A stretch of DNA of 64,000 nt from Flavobacterium beibuense (GTDB taxonomy: Bacteria; Bacteroidota; Bacteroidia; Flavobacteriales; Flavobacteriaceae), in the NCBI RefSeq assembly GCF_004151245.1, contig NZ_JUIW01000004.1, forward strand, positions 1 to 64,000. The letters run 5' to 3'. The stretch's first letter is position 1. The number at the start of each line of letters is the position of its first letter. The notes below the pieces were generated by a model. That model had not been told where the DNA came from, did not search any database, and worked only from the letters and a program-made list of their open reading frames with translations. Shown here in pieces: positions 43,851-52,503 of the stretch. Position numbers and translations under genes: made by a program.

Positions 43851-43876
43851 CTATTGTCATGTTGACTTTAATACAA
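43846..43876 (-). promoter_or_regulatory. Promoter of the restriction operon
   Basis: Minus-strand TTG (43874-43876), 20 bases, TAGATTTG (43846-43853). Ideal Bacteroidota promoter. Confidence 0.8.
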
Positions 43877-43921
43877 CGGCTTATGAGTCACATAGAAGTT
43901 TTGTGAATAACTTATAAAAAC

Positions 43922-43951
43922 AAAAAAACCGGCTTATCGCCGGTTTCTTAT
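43922..43951. terminator. Terminator beside the secreted Tyr-rich protein gene
   Basis: Stem AAACCGGC (43926-43933) with GCCGGTTT (43939-43946), A/T runs on both sides. On the minus strand it ends the gene at 43969-44382 and insulates it from the restriction operon. Confidence 0.85.
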
Positions 43952-43968
43952 TTTTAATAAAGTATCAA

Positions 43969-44382
43969 TTAATAACGTGCCACTCTTTTACGCGGCTGGT
44001 TATGGTAATGTTTTGCGTGTTTAACCTTTTTAGCTTTATAAGGTTTATAGTAGGTGTAAGGAGTTCTTCCGTAATAGTTATTAACCACTACCTTGTTGCA
44101 ACGGTGAAAATCGTAGTTTCTGTAAGCCACAGGAACATAAGCCGTACGCACCCAGGCACCATTGTTTATATAAATATAATCTCTTGAGGTCATGTCGTAG
44201 TACACATTAATTTCAGGAAGGTAGTAATACCTTGCTTCTACATGTGTAGCCGGAACCCAAACTACAGGCGCAGGCGGCGGCGGAGTACCAATATTCATTC
44301 TTACACTTACAGATACCTGTGCTTTTGCAAAAGCACCTGTTAATAATAACATCCCAACGAGTAAAATTCTAAGTGTCTTCAT
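43969..44382 (-). CDS. Small exported Tyr-rich basic protein, function unknown
   Basis: 137 residues with signal peptide about 1-21 (RILLVGMLLLTGAFAKAQ). The mature part is rich in Tyr, Pro and, at the C-terminus, Lys/His/Arg (YYKPYKAKKVKHAKHYHNQP). Middle segment VPATHVEARYYYLPEINVYY and RDYIYINNGAWVR recur in small flavobacterial exported proteins. No catalytic motif. Has its own terminator. Confidence 0.75.
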   Translation of the reverse strand: MKTLRILLVGMLLLTGAFAKAQVSVSVRMNIGTPPPPAPVVWVPATHVEARYYYLPEINVYYDMTSRDYIYINNGAWVRTAYVPVAYRNYDFHRCNKVVVNNYYGRTPYTYYKPYKAKKVKHAKHYHNQPRKRVARY

Positions 44383-44558
44383 AATCTTTAAGTTTAGGGC
44401 TGTTTCTCATTTCAAAAAAACAGCGCGGTTTAAAAACACCTAGCCAAGTATCGTGCCGAAATAAGATGCTCGCATAGCTTTTTAACTAAAATTTTAATCA
44501 AATACCTGAAAAACAAGCAATTATTTTTTAGTAATTTTATTGTTTAATCCCTCATTCT

Positions 44559-44777
44559 ATGGAAACAAAAAAAGAAATAACCGAAAAAATATTCAAGATA
44601 ACGGTACTTATTCAGGAAAAATACCCTGAATTATCCGACTATCTGGAAGAGGTACAGGACACTATACCGGCAATGGAACATCCGGAGGTAGATGCAGGCA
44701 CACTGTCCAAATACTACGAAACGCTGGACAACATGCTTAAGGATTATTTACTGGAACACCCTGAGTTGGGCGAATAA
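44559..44777 (+). CDS. Small acidic conserved-type protein
   Basis: 72 residues, predicted all-helical and acidic (LEEVQDTIPAMEHPEVDAGT, then LSKYYETLDNMLKDYLLEHP). No domain recognised. Tight packing against the next convergent gene (two bases) and a sensible composition support it being real. No ribosome-binding site is evident, which is usual in this phylum. Confidence 0.6.
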   Translation: METKKEITEKIFKITVLIQEKYPELSDYLEEVQDTIPAMEHPEVDAGTLSKYYETLDNMLKDYLLEHPELGE

Positions 44778-44779
44778 CA

Positions 44780-46252
44780 TCAGTTTATCAAATACTGTAA
44801 AAATTCCTCTACCGACTCGTAGTTTTCTTTAGGCAGCTTCTTCTTAAGGCGCATTTTGCACACCCTTACACTCTGTGGCGATATGCCCAGTATGTTTGCC
44901 ATATCCTTACCGTTAAGCTCCAGGCGCATTAACACCATGATGCGTATTTCGGCTTCGGTCAGGTTAATTTTGCTGTCCTTAATACGCGAAAAGAAATCGG
45001 GATAAATAGAGTTAAAGCGCACCTTAAATTTCTCCCAGTCCTCATCGGTAAGTATTTTTTGCTCTAAAAGACGTGCTACCTCTTCTTCGGTAGCCTCTTC
45101 CTGTATAACCTCCTTACTGTTTTCATCCTGAAGTCGGTTAATAATTGAGTTCTTTTTTGACAAATCCAGAATATATGTTTTAAGTTCTACTTCCTTTACC
45201 TCTATAATCTTTTGGGTGTTATAAAGGTCTTTCTCTAACTGCTGCCTTTTAAATTTAAGCTTGTACAGATAGCGGTATATAAAAAATGCTACAAATAATA
45301 ATACTATAAAAATGCCTATGCCTATAAACCAAAGTCGGTTTGCGGCAATTGCCCTTTCGTGCTGAAGGTTTTCGATGCGCAGGTTCTTTACTTTTACTCC
45401 CATACCCGCCTGATAGCGCGAAAGAATCTCTTTTTGGTTGGACTCCAGTATTTCACTTTCCCATTCGTAATGCTTCTTTAAATAGTACAAAGCTGAATCG
45501 GGCCTGTTAAAGCGTTCGTGATTACGGGAAAGTTCATAATAGGCTTCACTGGTGCGCACCTTACTGTTTAGCTTAAGGCTAATCGCAAGACCTTTGCGGG
45601 CATTATAAAAGGCTTGTTCTTTATCGCCCTTTAAGGCATAAACCGTACTAAGGTTTTGATAGGCCGTCGCCATACCTTCGCGGTATTCGTTTTGAAGGCA
45701 TTCATCCAGCGAAAGTTTATAATACTTAAGCGCAGGGTCCAGTTGGTCGTTATAACGGTATATCTGCCCCTGATTGTTGTAGGCAATAGCGAGGTCACGC
45801 GGTTCCTTTAATTCGATAGAAATCGCTATGGCTTTATTATTAAACTCAAATGCTTGGTCAAACCGGCGTTTCTCCTTAAGTATAAGTGCCCTGTTTGTGT
45901 AAGTTAAACCTAAAAGGCGGGGCAATTTAAGCTTCTCGGCCAGTTGTGCCGCTTCGTTATAGCACTCCATAGCCGCATCGTTATCTTCCAGCCGCCAGTG
46001 TACAAGGCCCAGGTTATTAAGCAGGGTTGCCATCTGCTCTTCGTCTCCGTTTTGCTTTACCTGTTTGTAGGCTTCGGTAAAGTATTTAAGCGCCTCCTGA
46101 TAATTACCCATTCGCCATTGTTCGTTTCCAAGATCGGTTAACGAAATGCCGGGTGTGGTAGTGTCGGGCAAATCAAAATTTTCGTTGGTGTCTGTTTTAC
46201 AGGAAATAAAGAAAAGCATCAGGAACAAAATGATCCTAACGTAAAATCTCAT
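44780..46252 (-). CDS. TPR lipoprotein-type regulator with C-terminal LuxR-like HTH
   Basis: 490 residues from the ATG at 46252 (the frame opens 12 codons earlier with no signal). The start gives a lipoprotein-like signal (MRFYVRIILFLMLFFISCK). TPR array about 35-290 (EQWRMGNYQEALKYFTEAYK and similar), membrane helix about 319-340 (LWFIGIGIFIVLLFVAFFIY), coiled coil 340-395, and a C-terminal HTH (NLTEAEIRIMVLMRLELNGK, then LGISPQSVRVCKMRLKKKL). Same design as the gene at 3478-5319. Ligand and targets unknown. Confidence 0.75.
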   Translation of the reverse strand: MRFYVRIILFLMLFFISCKTDTNENFDLPDTTTPGISLTDLGNEQWRMGNYQEALKYFTEAYKQVKQNGDEEQMATLLNNLGLVHWRLEDNDAAMECYNEAAQLAEKLKLPRLLGLTYTNRALILKEKRRFDQAFEFNNKAIAISIELKEPRDLAIAYNNQGQIYRYNDQLDPALKYYKLSLDECLQNEYREGMATAYQNLSTVYALKGDKEQAFYNARKGLAISLKLNSKVRTSEAYYELSRNHERFNRPDSALYYLKKHYEWESEILESNQKEILSRYQAGMGVKVKNLRIENLQHERAIAANRLWFIGIGIFIVLLFVAFFIYRYLYKLKFKRQQLEKDLYNTQKIIEVKEVELKTYILDLSKKNSIINRLQDENSKEVIQEEATEEEVARLLEQKILTDEDWEKFKVRFNSIYPDFFSRIKDSKINLTEAEIRIMVLMRLELNGKDMANILGISPQSVRVCKMRLKKKLPKENYESVEEFLQYLIN

Positions 46253-46420
46253 ATGTGTCTTTTTATAGCTGCTCCAAATGTAAGGCATATACCTGATTAA
46301 TCAAATATTGAGTCAACAATTTGTTAATGAGACCATTCAACAAAAGTTAAACTTGTTCGAAATGCCTTTTGTTTTAGGCATTCCTGAGTTAAATTTAGTT
46401 TTAAATTCCGAAAAATTATT

Positions 46421-47452
46421 ATGAAGCAACCCCTTCTGGCTTTTAACGACAAAGGTATTTACTGCTCGCAGGCTAATGTATACCTTGATCCGTGGCGTCC
46501 GGTAAACAATGCCATTATTACACACGGACACAGCGACCATGCCCGATGGGGACATAAAAACTATATTACACACCATCTTAATGTCCCTATAATTAAACAT
46601 CGCCTAGGCGACATTACCGTTACCGGAAAAGACTGGAATGAAACTTTTACCATAAACGGGGTGAAGTTTTCCCTGCACCCTGCCGGACACATTGTGGGCA
46701 GTGCTCAGGTTAGGGTAGAATACAAAGGGGAAGTATGGGTTTTTACAGGAGATTATAAAACTGAGGATGACGGACTTTCCACTCCTTATGAAGTGGTAAA
46801 ATGCCACACTTTTATTACCGAATGTACTTTTGGGTTACCTGCCTTTAAATGGTTACCGCAACAGGAAGTAATGGATGAGATAAACTCATGGTGGGCACAA
46901 AATAAGGCAGAAGGAAAAACATCGGTACTTTTTGGCTATACCCTGGGCAAGGCACAACGATTGCTTAAACACCTGGATACCGACATTGGCAAAATATATA
47001 CTCACGGGGCTGTGGAAAACATGACGGAAATTATTCGCAATATGACCGACTTACCCGAAACTACAGTGATAACCCGCGATACGAAAAAGGAAGAGATAGC
47101 AGGTAATATTGTTATTGCCCCACCCAGTGCACACGGTAGTGTATGGATACGAAAAATGACACCTTTCGTTACCGGATCGGCAAGCGGATGGATGGCCTTT
47201 CGCGGAGCACGTAGGCGAAGGGCAATAGATAAAGGTTTTGTACTTAGCGATCATTGTGACTGGGAAGGGTTATTGGAAAGTATTAAGGCTACAGGAGCAG
47301 AAAAAATTATATCTACTCACGGTTACAGCGATATTTTCTCGGCTTACCTAAGGGAACAGGGTTATGATGCCCGTACAGAACACACCCAGTATGAAGGAGA
47401 GACCGATGAAACGGAAACCAAACCGAATGACGCAGAAGGAGGGGAATCATGA
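46421..47452 (+). CDS. Ligase-associated DNA exonuclease (MBL fold)
   Basis: 343 residues of the metallo-beta-lactamase/beta-CASP family. HxHxDH motif at 35-40 (THGHSDHARWG), the second His in PAGHIVGSAQV and a TGDYKTEDDG loop. It is the first gene of the known four-gene ligase-associated damage-response cluster (exonuclease, ligase, helicase, PdeM). The stop overlaps the ligase ATG by four bases. Acidic C-terminal tail (GETDETETKPNDAEGG). Confidence 0.9.
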   Translation: MKQPLLAFNDKGIYCSQANVYLDPWRPVNNAIITHGHSDHARWGHKNYITHHLNVPIIKHRLGDITVTGKDWNETFTINGVKFSLHPAGHIVGSAQVRVEYKGEVWVFTGDYKTEDDGLSTPYEVVKCHTFITECTFGLPAFKWLPQQEVMDEINSWWAQNKAEGKTSVLFGYTLGKAQRLLKHLDTDIGKIYTHGAVENMTEIIRNMTDLPETTVITRDTKKEEIAGNIVIAPPSAHGSVWIRKMTPFVTGSASGWMAFRGARRRRAIDKGFVLSDHCDWEGLLESIKATGAEKIISTHGYSDIFSAYLREQGYDARTEHTQYEGETDETETKPNDAEGGES

Positions 47453-49053
47453 AGAATTTTGCCGAACTTATAAAAGCTTTAGACAGCTCTAACAAAACAT
47501 CGGTTAAGGTAGATGCCCTAACTGAATACTTTCGTCATGCTAATGATACCGATAAGGTTTGGACGATAGCCATACTCTCCCACCGCAGGCCTCCTCGTCC
47601 GGTTAATACTACATTACTTCGCCTTTGGGCTGCCGAACTGGCTAATATACCATTATGGTTGTTTGAGGAATCTTATCACATTGTGGGCGATTTGGCTGAG
47701 ACTATAGCCTTGGTGATTCCCACTTCAAAAAACCAGTCGGATAAAAGCCTCACCGAATTTATTGAGGAAATTATCGCCCTAAAGAAAAAGACAGAGGAGG
47801 AGAAAAAACAATACCTGCACAGCAATTGGCTGGCGCTTAACTATTATGAAAGGTTTGTTTTTACCAAGCTTATTACAGGAAGTTTTCGCATTGGCGTTAG
47901 TCAAAAACTAATGACAAGGGCACTTGCCAAGGTAACAGGCCTTGACGAAGATATACTTGCCCATAAACTTATGGGTGACTGGAATCCGGGAAAAATAAGT
48001 TTTAAAAAGCTGGTACTGGAAGAGAAGGCACAGGACATGGCTTCTAAGCCCTATCCTTTCTATCTGGCTTATGCCATAGAAAATGAACCGCATGAGCTGG
48101 GCAATCCTTTAGAATGGAGTGCCGAGCATAAATGGGATGGCATACGCTCGCAAACCATCATTCGGGGCGGGCAACTTTATATATGGAGTCGGGGTGAAGA
48201 ACTGGTAACCGATAAGTACCCTGAGTTTAATATGTTTTTAGGCATTATTCCTGACGGAACAGTATTGGACGGGGAAATTCTGCCTTATGTGGATGGAAAA
48301 ATAGGCACGTTTAACGACCTGCAAACCAGAATAGGGCGAAAGAATGTTTCGGCAGCATTATTAAAAAAGACACCTGTTATAATTAAGGCTTACGACATTT
48401 TAGAATGGAACGGTGAAGACATTCGTGAACTGCCCTACAGTGAGCGAAGAAAATTACTGGAGCAACTTTTTGAACAGGTAAAAAACTATGGCCTTCCATT
48501 ACACTTATCAGAAAGAATACAACTACAAACGTGGGACACTGCCACACATGAAAAAGAAAAAGCACGTGAACTGCGCAGCGAAGGACTTATGTTTAAACGT
48601 AACGATTCTCCTTATCTGGTAGGCCGTAAAAAAGGCGACTGGTGGAAATGGAAACTCGATCCTTTCGCTATTGATGCCGTACTTACCTATGCCATGAGGG
48701 GGCACGGAAGGCGCTCTAACCTTTTTACCGACTATACTTTTGCCCTTTGGCAGGAGAATGAGGAAGGTGAAAAAGAACTGGTAACATTCGCAAAAGCCTA
48801 TTCCGGATTAACCGATGCCGAATTCCGTATGGTGGATGATTATATTAAAAAGAATACACTGGAGCGGTTTGGCCCTGTGCGGAGCGTTACGCCAAAACTG
48901 GTTTTTGAAATCGGCTTTGAGGGCATTGCTTTTTCAGGTCGACACAAAAGCGGTGTGGCTACACGTTTTCCGAGAATACTGCGATGGAGGCATGATAAAA
49001 CCATTGAGGAGGCTAATACTATAGATGATTTAAAAAACATGATACCTAAGTAA
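47449..49053 (+). CDS. ATP-dependent DNA ligase
   Basis: 534 residues, seals nicks with ATP. Nucleotidyl-transfer motif Lys228 in AEHKWDGIR, then ELVTDKYPEF, LDGEILPYV, SEGLMFKRNDSPY and KKGDWWKWKLDP (motifs III-V), with a helical N-terminal domain about 1-200 and an OB-fold C-terminus. It is in addition to the NAD-dependent LigA all bacteria have. Part of the ligase-associated repair cluster: its stop and the helicase start share one base. Confidence 0.93.
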   Translation: MKNFAELIKALDSSNKTSVKVDALTEYFRHANDTDKVWTIAILSHRRPPRPVNTTLLRLWAAELANIPLWLFEESYHIVGDLAETIALVIPTSKNQSDKSLTEFIEEIIALKKKTEEEKKQYLHSNWLALNYYERFVFTKLITGSFRIGVSQKLMTRALAKVTGLDEDILAHKLMGDWNPGKISFKKLVLEEKAQDMASKPYPFYLAYAIENEPHELGNPLEWSAEHKWDGIRSQTIIRGGQLYIWSRGEELVTDKYPEFNMFLGIIPDGTVLDGEILPYVDGKIGTFNDLQTRIGRKNVSAALLKKTPVIIKAYDILEWNGEDIRELPYSERRKLLEQLFEQVKNYGLPLHLSERIQLQTWDTATHEKEKARELRSEGLMFKRNDSPYLVGRKKGDWWKWKLDPFAIDAVLTYAMRGHGRRSNLFTDYTFALWQENEEGEKELVTFAKAYSGLTDAEFRMVDDYIKKNTLERFGPVRSVTPKLVFEIGFEGIAFSGRHKSGVATRFPRILRWRHDKTIEEANTIDDLKNMIPK

Positions 49054-51512
49054 TGAACAGGGAACAGCTTTTTGATTTGGCCAATCAGTGGTTTGAACAG
49101 AAAGGCTGGAAGCCTTTTCCGTTTCAAACCCAAACCTGGACGGCATTTCTGCAGGGAAAAAACGGACTGCTTAATGCCCCTACCGGCAGCGGAAAGACCT
49201 ATGCCCTGTGGATTCCCATTGTTTTAGATTACATCCAAAAAAATCCCGACTATAAAACCAAACACAAGCCGGGACTAAAAGCAATATGGATAACTCCATT
49301 ACGCGCACTTTCTACAGAAATAAAACAGGCTGCAGAAAGAGTAATAAACGATCTTGACCTTAACCTCACTGTAGGCATAAGAACCGGGGATACATCATCT
49401 GCAGAAAGGGCCAAACAAAAAAACAAAATGCCCGATTTGCTTATTACAACACCCGAAAGCATGCAGCTCATGCTGGCCTCAAAAGGATATGAAAATCTTT
49501 TTAAAAGCTGTTCGGCTATTGTAATCGATGAGTGGCACGAACTATTGGGTTCAAAGCGCGGTGTACAGACCGAACTGGCACTTTCCCGACTTAAAACCAT
49601 TGCCCCCGCCATGCGTATTTGGGGTATCTCGGCAACTATAGGCAACCTGCATCAGGCGATGGAAGTTTTGTTAGGACCAGAATCTCAGCAACTGGAAAAT
49701 TCTGTAATGATAAAAGCCCACATTAATAAAAAGATTAATGTGCATTCCATAATCCCTGATAAAATGGATTCCTATCCCTGGCGCGGACACATGGGGCTGC
49801 ATCTTATAGACGAGGTGGCACAAATCATAAAAAAGAGCCGTACCACACTTGTATTTACCAATGTGCGTGCACAGTGTGAAATATGGTATCAGGCATTATT
49901 GGAAAAATATCCTGAATTTGCCGGAGAAATGGCGATGCACCACGGCAGCATTTCGCGGGAAACACGCCAATGGGTAGAACAGGCCATAAGAGACGAACAA
50001 CTCAAAGCGGTTATTTGTACTTCGAGCCTTGACCTGGGTGTTGACTTTGCTCCTGTGGAAACCGTTATACAGATTGGCGGTCCTAAAGGTGTTGCACGAT
50101 TCCTGCAACGTGCCGGCCGTAGCGGCCATAGACCGGGAGAAGAAAGCAATATTTATTTTCTTGCCACCCATGCATTGGAATTGGTAGAAGCATCAGCCCT
50201 GCGACGGGCCGTAAAAGAAACTGTGGTAGAAGACCGTATTCCCTACCTTAACAGTTGGGATGTTTTAGTACAGTATCTGGTAACTCTTGCAGTATCCGAC
50301 GGCTTTTACCCTAAGCAGATTTACAACGAAGTTAAAAGCACCTTTTGCTATCAGGCCATGACAGAAGATGAATGGCAATGGATACTCAATTTTATAACAA
50401 GGGGAAGCCAGAGCCTGCAGGCCTATGATGAATATAAAAAGGTAGAAATTGAAGACGACGGTAAGTTTAAGGTAAACAGCAGGGCAATTGCACTGAGGCA
50501 CCGCATGCAAATAGGCACTATAGTGGGCGATGCAGTTATGAATGTAAAATACATGGGCGGCGGGTATATAGGCAATATTGAAGAGTGGTTTATCTCTAAA
50601 CTCAAACCGGGAGATGTATTTATTTTTGCAGGAAGAAAACTGGAACTGTACCGTACAAAAAATATGGAGGTCCTAGTACGACGGGCCAACCCCACAGCGA
50701 AAGCACAGCACGCCAGCTGGATGGGCGGGCGCATGACGCTTTCGGCACAAATGAGTGAGCTGCTTCGCGAAGAACTGTACGCTGCCAACACCAAGAAAAT
50801 GTCAGCCGAATTAAAAGCACTTACTCCTGTTTTTAAACGACAGCGAAAAGAATCCATAGTACCAAATGACAGCGAATTTTTAATCGAGACCTTTAAAACG
50901 CGTGAAGGTTACCATGCTATTTTTTATCCTTTTGAAGGCCGTTATGTGCACGAAGCCTTAGCTAGTTTGCTGGCCTACCGAATTAGCCTGCTCTCTCCTA
51001 TTACTTTTTCATTAGCATACAACGATTACGGATTCGAACTGCTTTCCGATAAAGAAATTGATATGCAACAGGTTTTGGATAATGATCTTTTTACCCCGCG
51101 TCACCTACATTATGATTTGCAGCAAAGCCTTAATGCCACGGAAATGGCAAGGCGAAAATTCAGGGACATTGCTGTAATAAGCGGATTGGTTTTCACAGGA
51201 TATCCCGGAAAAGTGGTAAAAACAAAACACCTGCAAAGCAGCTCCCAACTAATTTTTGAAGTGTTTAAAGACCATGAACCTGACAACCTTTTATTCCTTC
51301 AGGCCTATCGGGAAACTTTTGAACATCAATTAGAAGAAGGCCGTCTTCTCTTAGCTTTAGAAAGGATACAGCAACAAACAACCGTATGGAAACAGTGTGA
51401 AAAACCAACACCTTTCAGTTTCCCTATTATAACTGACAGGCTAAGGGAAAGGCTTTCCAGTGAAACACTTGCCGACAGGATTAAAAGAATGACAGCATTA
51501 TACATGAAATAG
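49053..51512 (+). CDS. Ligase-associated DEXH-box helicase (Lhr-like)
   Basis: 819 residues. 3'-5' helicase of the Lhr core type, part of the ligase-associated repair cluster. Walker A APTGSGKT at 42-49, motif II DEWHELLG near 165-172, motif III ISATIGN, motif VI QRAGRSGHRPG near 349-359. The C-terminal part contains the Lhr winged-helix/beta-barrel region. Complete; start shares a base with the ligase stop. Confidence 0.92.
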   Translation: MNREQLFDLANQWFEQKGWKPFPFQTQTWTAFLQGKNGLLNAPTGSGKTYALWIPIVLDYIQKNPDYKTKHKPGLKAIWITPLRALSTEIKQAAERVINDLDLNLTVGIRTGDTSSAERAKQKNKMPDLLITTPESMQLMLASKGYENLFKSCSAIVIDEWHELLGSKRGVQTELALSRLKTIAPAMRIWGISATIGNLHQAMEVLLGPESQQLENSVMIKAHINKKINVHSIIPDKMDSYPWRGHMGLHLIDEVAQIIKKSRTTLVFTNVRAQCEIWYQALLEKYPEFAGEMAMHHGSISRETRQWVEQAIRDEQLKAVICTSSLDLGVDFAPVETVIQIGGPKGVARFLQRAGRSGHRPGEESNIYFLATHALELVEASALRRAVKETVVEDRIPYLNSWDVLVQYLVTLAVSDGFYPKQIYNEVKSTFCYQAMTEDEWQWILNFITRGSQSLQAYDEYKKVEIEDDGKFKVNSRAIALRHRMQIGTIVGDAVMNVKYMGGGYIGNIEEWFISKLKPGDVFIFAGRKLELYRTKNMEVLVRRANPTAKAQHASWMGGRMTLSAQMSELLREELYAANTKKMSAELKALTPVFKRQRKESIVPNDSEFLIETFKTREGYHAIFYPFEGRYVHEALASLLAYRISLLSPITFSLAYNDYGFELLSDKEIDMQQVLDNDLFTPRHLHYDLQQSLNATEMARRKFRDIAVISGLVFTGYPGKVVKTKHLQSSSQLIFEVFKDHEPDNLLFLQAYRETFEHQLEEGRLLLALERIQQQTTVWKQCEKPTPFSFPIITDRLRERLSSETLADRIKRMTALYMK

Positions 51513-51524
51513 ATTTTGACACAA

Positions 51525-52157
51525 ATGACTTTAGAAATTGAAATAAACAACATTGCATTTATACTCCATAATACCGGGGCATTATACTGGCCAGGCAAAA
51601 AAATGTTACTCTTATCGGATGTGCATTTAGGAAAAGTTTCCCATTTCCGTAAACATGGTTCGGCAATACCTAATAACGCAATGTTTCAAAACTTTAAAAA
51701 ACTTGATGCCGTTGTAAAACATTTTGAACCGGAAAGCATCTGCTTTTTAGGTGACCTTTTTCACAGCAGCCTTAATAAGGAATGGATACTGTTTGAGCAA
51801 TGGGTAAGTAATATTAGGTTACCTCTACTACTTATTGCAGGAAATCATGATATAATATCACCACACAAATATGAAGAACTCAATATTGCCATTCACAATG
51901 AATGGATATTAGATGGTTTTTTATTAACGCATCATCCGGAAACAAGGGAAGGATTTTTTAATCTTTCGGGGCATGTACATCCTGCTGTTCAATTACAGGG
52001 TATGGGAAGGCAATTTTTAAAACTGCCCTGTTTTTTCAGGAATAAAAACCAAATGATTTTACCTGCGTTTGGAGAGTTTACAGGAACTTATGTAGTAGAA
52101 CCTCAACAAGAGGATATTATTTACATTACTACTAAAGAGGAAGTGATAAGGCTATAA
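51525..52157 (+). CDS. pdeM: Ligase-associated endonuclease PdeM
   Basis: 210 residues of the calcineurin-like metallophosphoesterase fold. Metal motifs: SDVHLGKVSHFRKHG (Asp32, His34), LGDLFHS, GNHD and LSGHVHP. Fourth gene of the ligase-associated damage-response cluster; the nuclease is thought to act with the ligase and helicase. ATG at 51525 preferred over a TTG three codons earlier because the family starts near LEIEINNIAFILHN. Confidence 0.9.
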   Translation: MTLEIEINNIAFILHNTGALYWPGKKMLLLSDVHLGKVSHFRKHGSAIPNNAMFQNFKKLDAVVKHFEPESICFLGDLFHSSLNKEWILFEQWVSNIRLPLLLIAGNHDIISPHKYEELNIAIHNEWILDGFLLTHHPETREGFFNLSGHVHPAVQLQGMGRQFLKLPCFFRNKNQMILPAFGEFTGTYVVEPQQEDIIYITTKEEVIRL

Positions 52158-52503
52158 TTGAAAAACCTTACGGCGGGGCCGTAAGGTTCAAAAGAAACAT
52201 CGCACTGTAATCACTACCACTATGAAAGTGCGTGTTTAGCTAGTTTGTTTTAAAAAAAGGCACGTAAGTGCAATACTTTTTTGATTTTTTTTAGCTATGC
52301 AAATGTAATAATAAGTTCTTAATGAGGACTCTTTTTGTGTTGACAATTACGTTGACAAGGTTGTAAACGCCTAAAATTGTGTGTTTCTTTGAAAAGAACC
52401 GCGTTTATTAGGCAAAAAAGTTATTTTTCATTTATTTTTACCGCGCATTAATAATCATTCTGTAATTTCCTTCTTTAAAAGGAAAATCAGCTAAAACTAC
52501 TAT
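52158..52503. other. Structured intergenic region before the symporter gene
   Basis: 346 bases without a gene. It holds several inverted repeats: the 11-bp stem at 52164-52188, CGCACT/AGTGCG at about 52201-52232, and GCAC/GTGC at 52260-52271 followed by T-rich sequence. There is also a direct repeat GTTGACAA at 52339-52346 and 52351-52358, spaced 12 bases. It is probably the leader and promoter zone of the symporter gene; no clear TAnnTTTG box was found. Confidence 0.5.
52164..52188. other. Perfect 11-bp stem-loop after pdeM
   Basis: AACCTTACGGC/GCCGTAAGGTT with loop GGG. On the plus strand no T-run follows, so it is either a processing/stability hairpin for the repair operon or a terminator of a minus-strand transcript, where a T-run does follow. 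Confidence 0.6.

Noticed and set aside
43819..43860. N-terminal extension of the controller protein
   Set aside because: The C-box and -7 box lie in it; typical controller proteins begin near MDINQKIGER.
40473..43876. GATC depletion as proof of restriction site
   Set aside because: GATC is present in ordinary genes of the window (for example at 221-224 and 342-345); no full count was made, so composition gives no support.
52164..52188. Rho-independent terminator of the repair operon
   Set aside because: The stem is perfect but no T-run follows on the plus strand, so it is listed only as a stem-loop.
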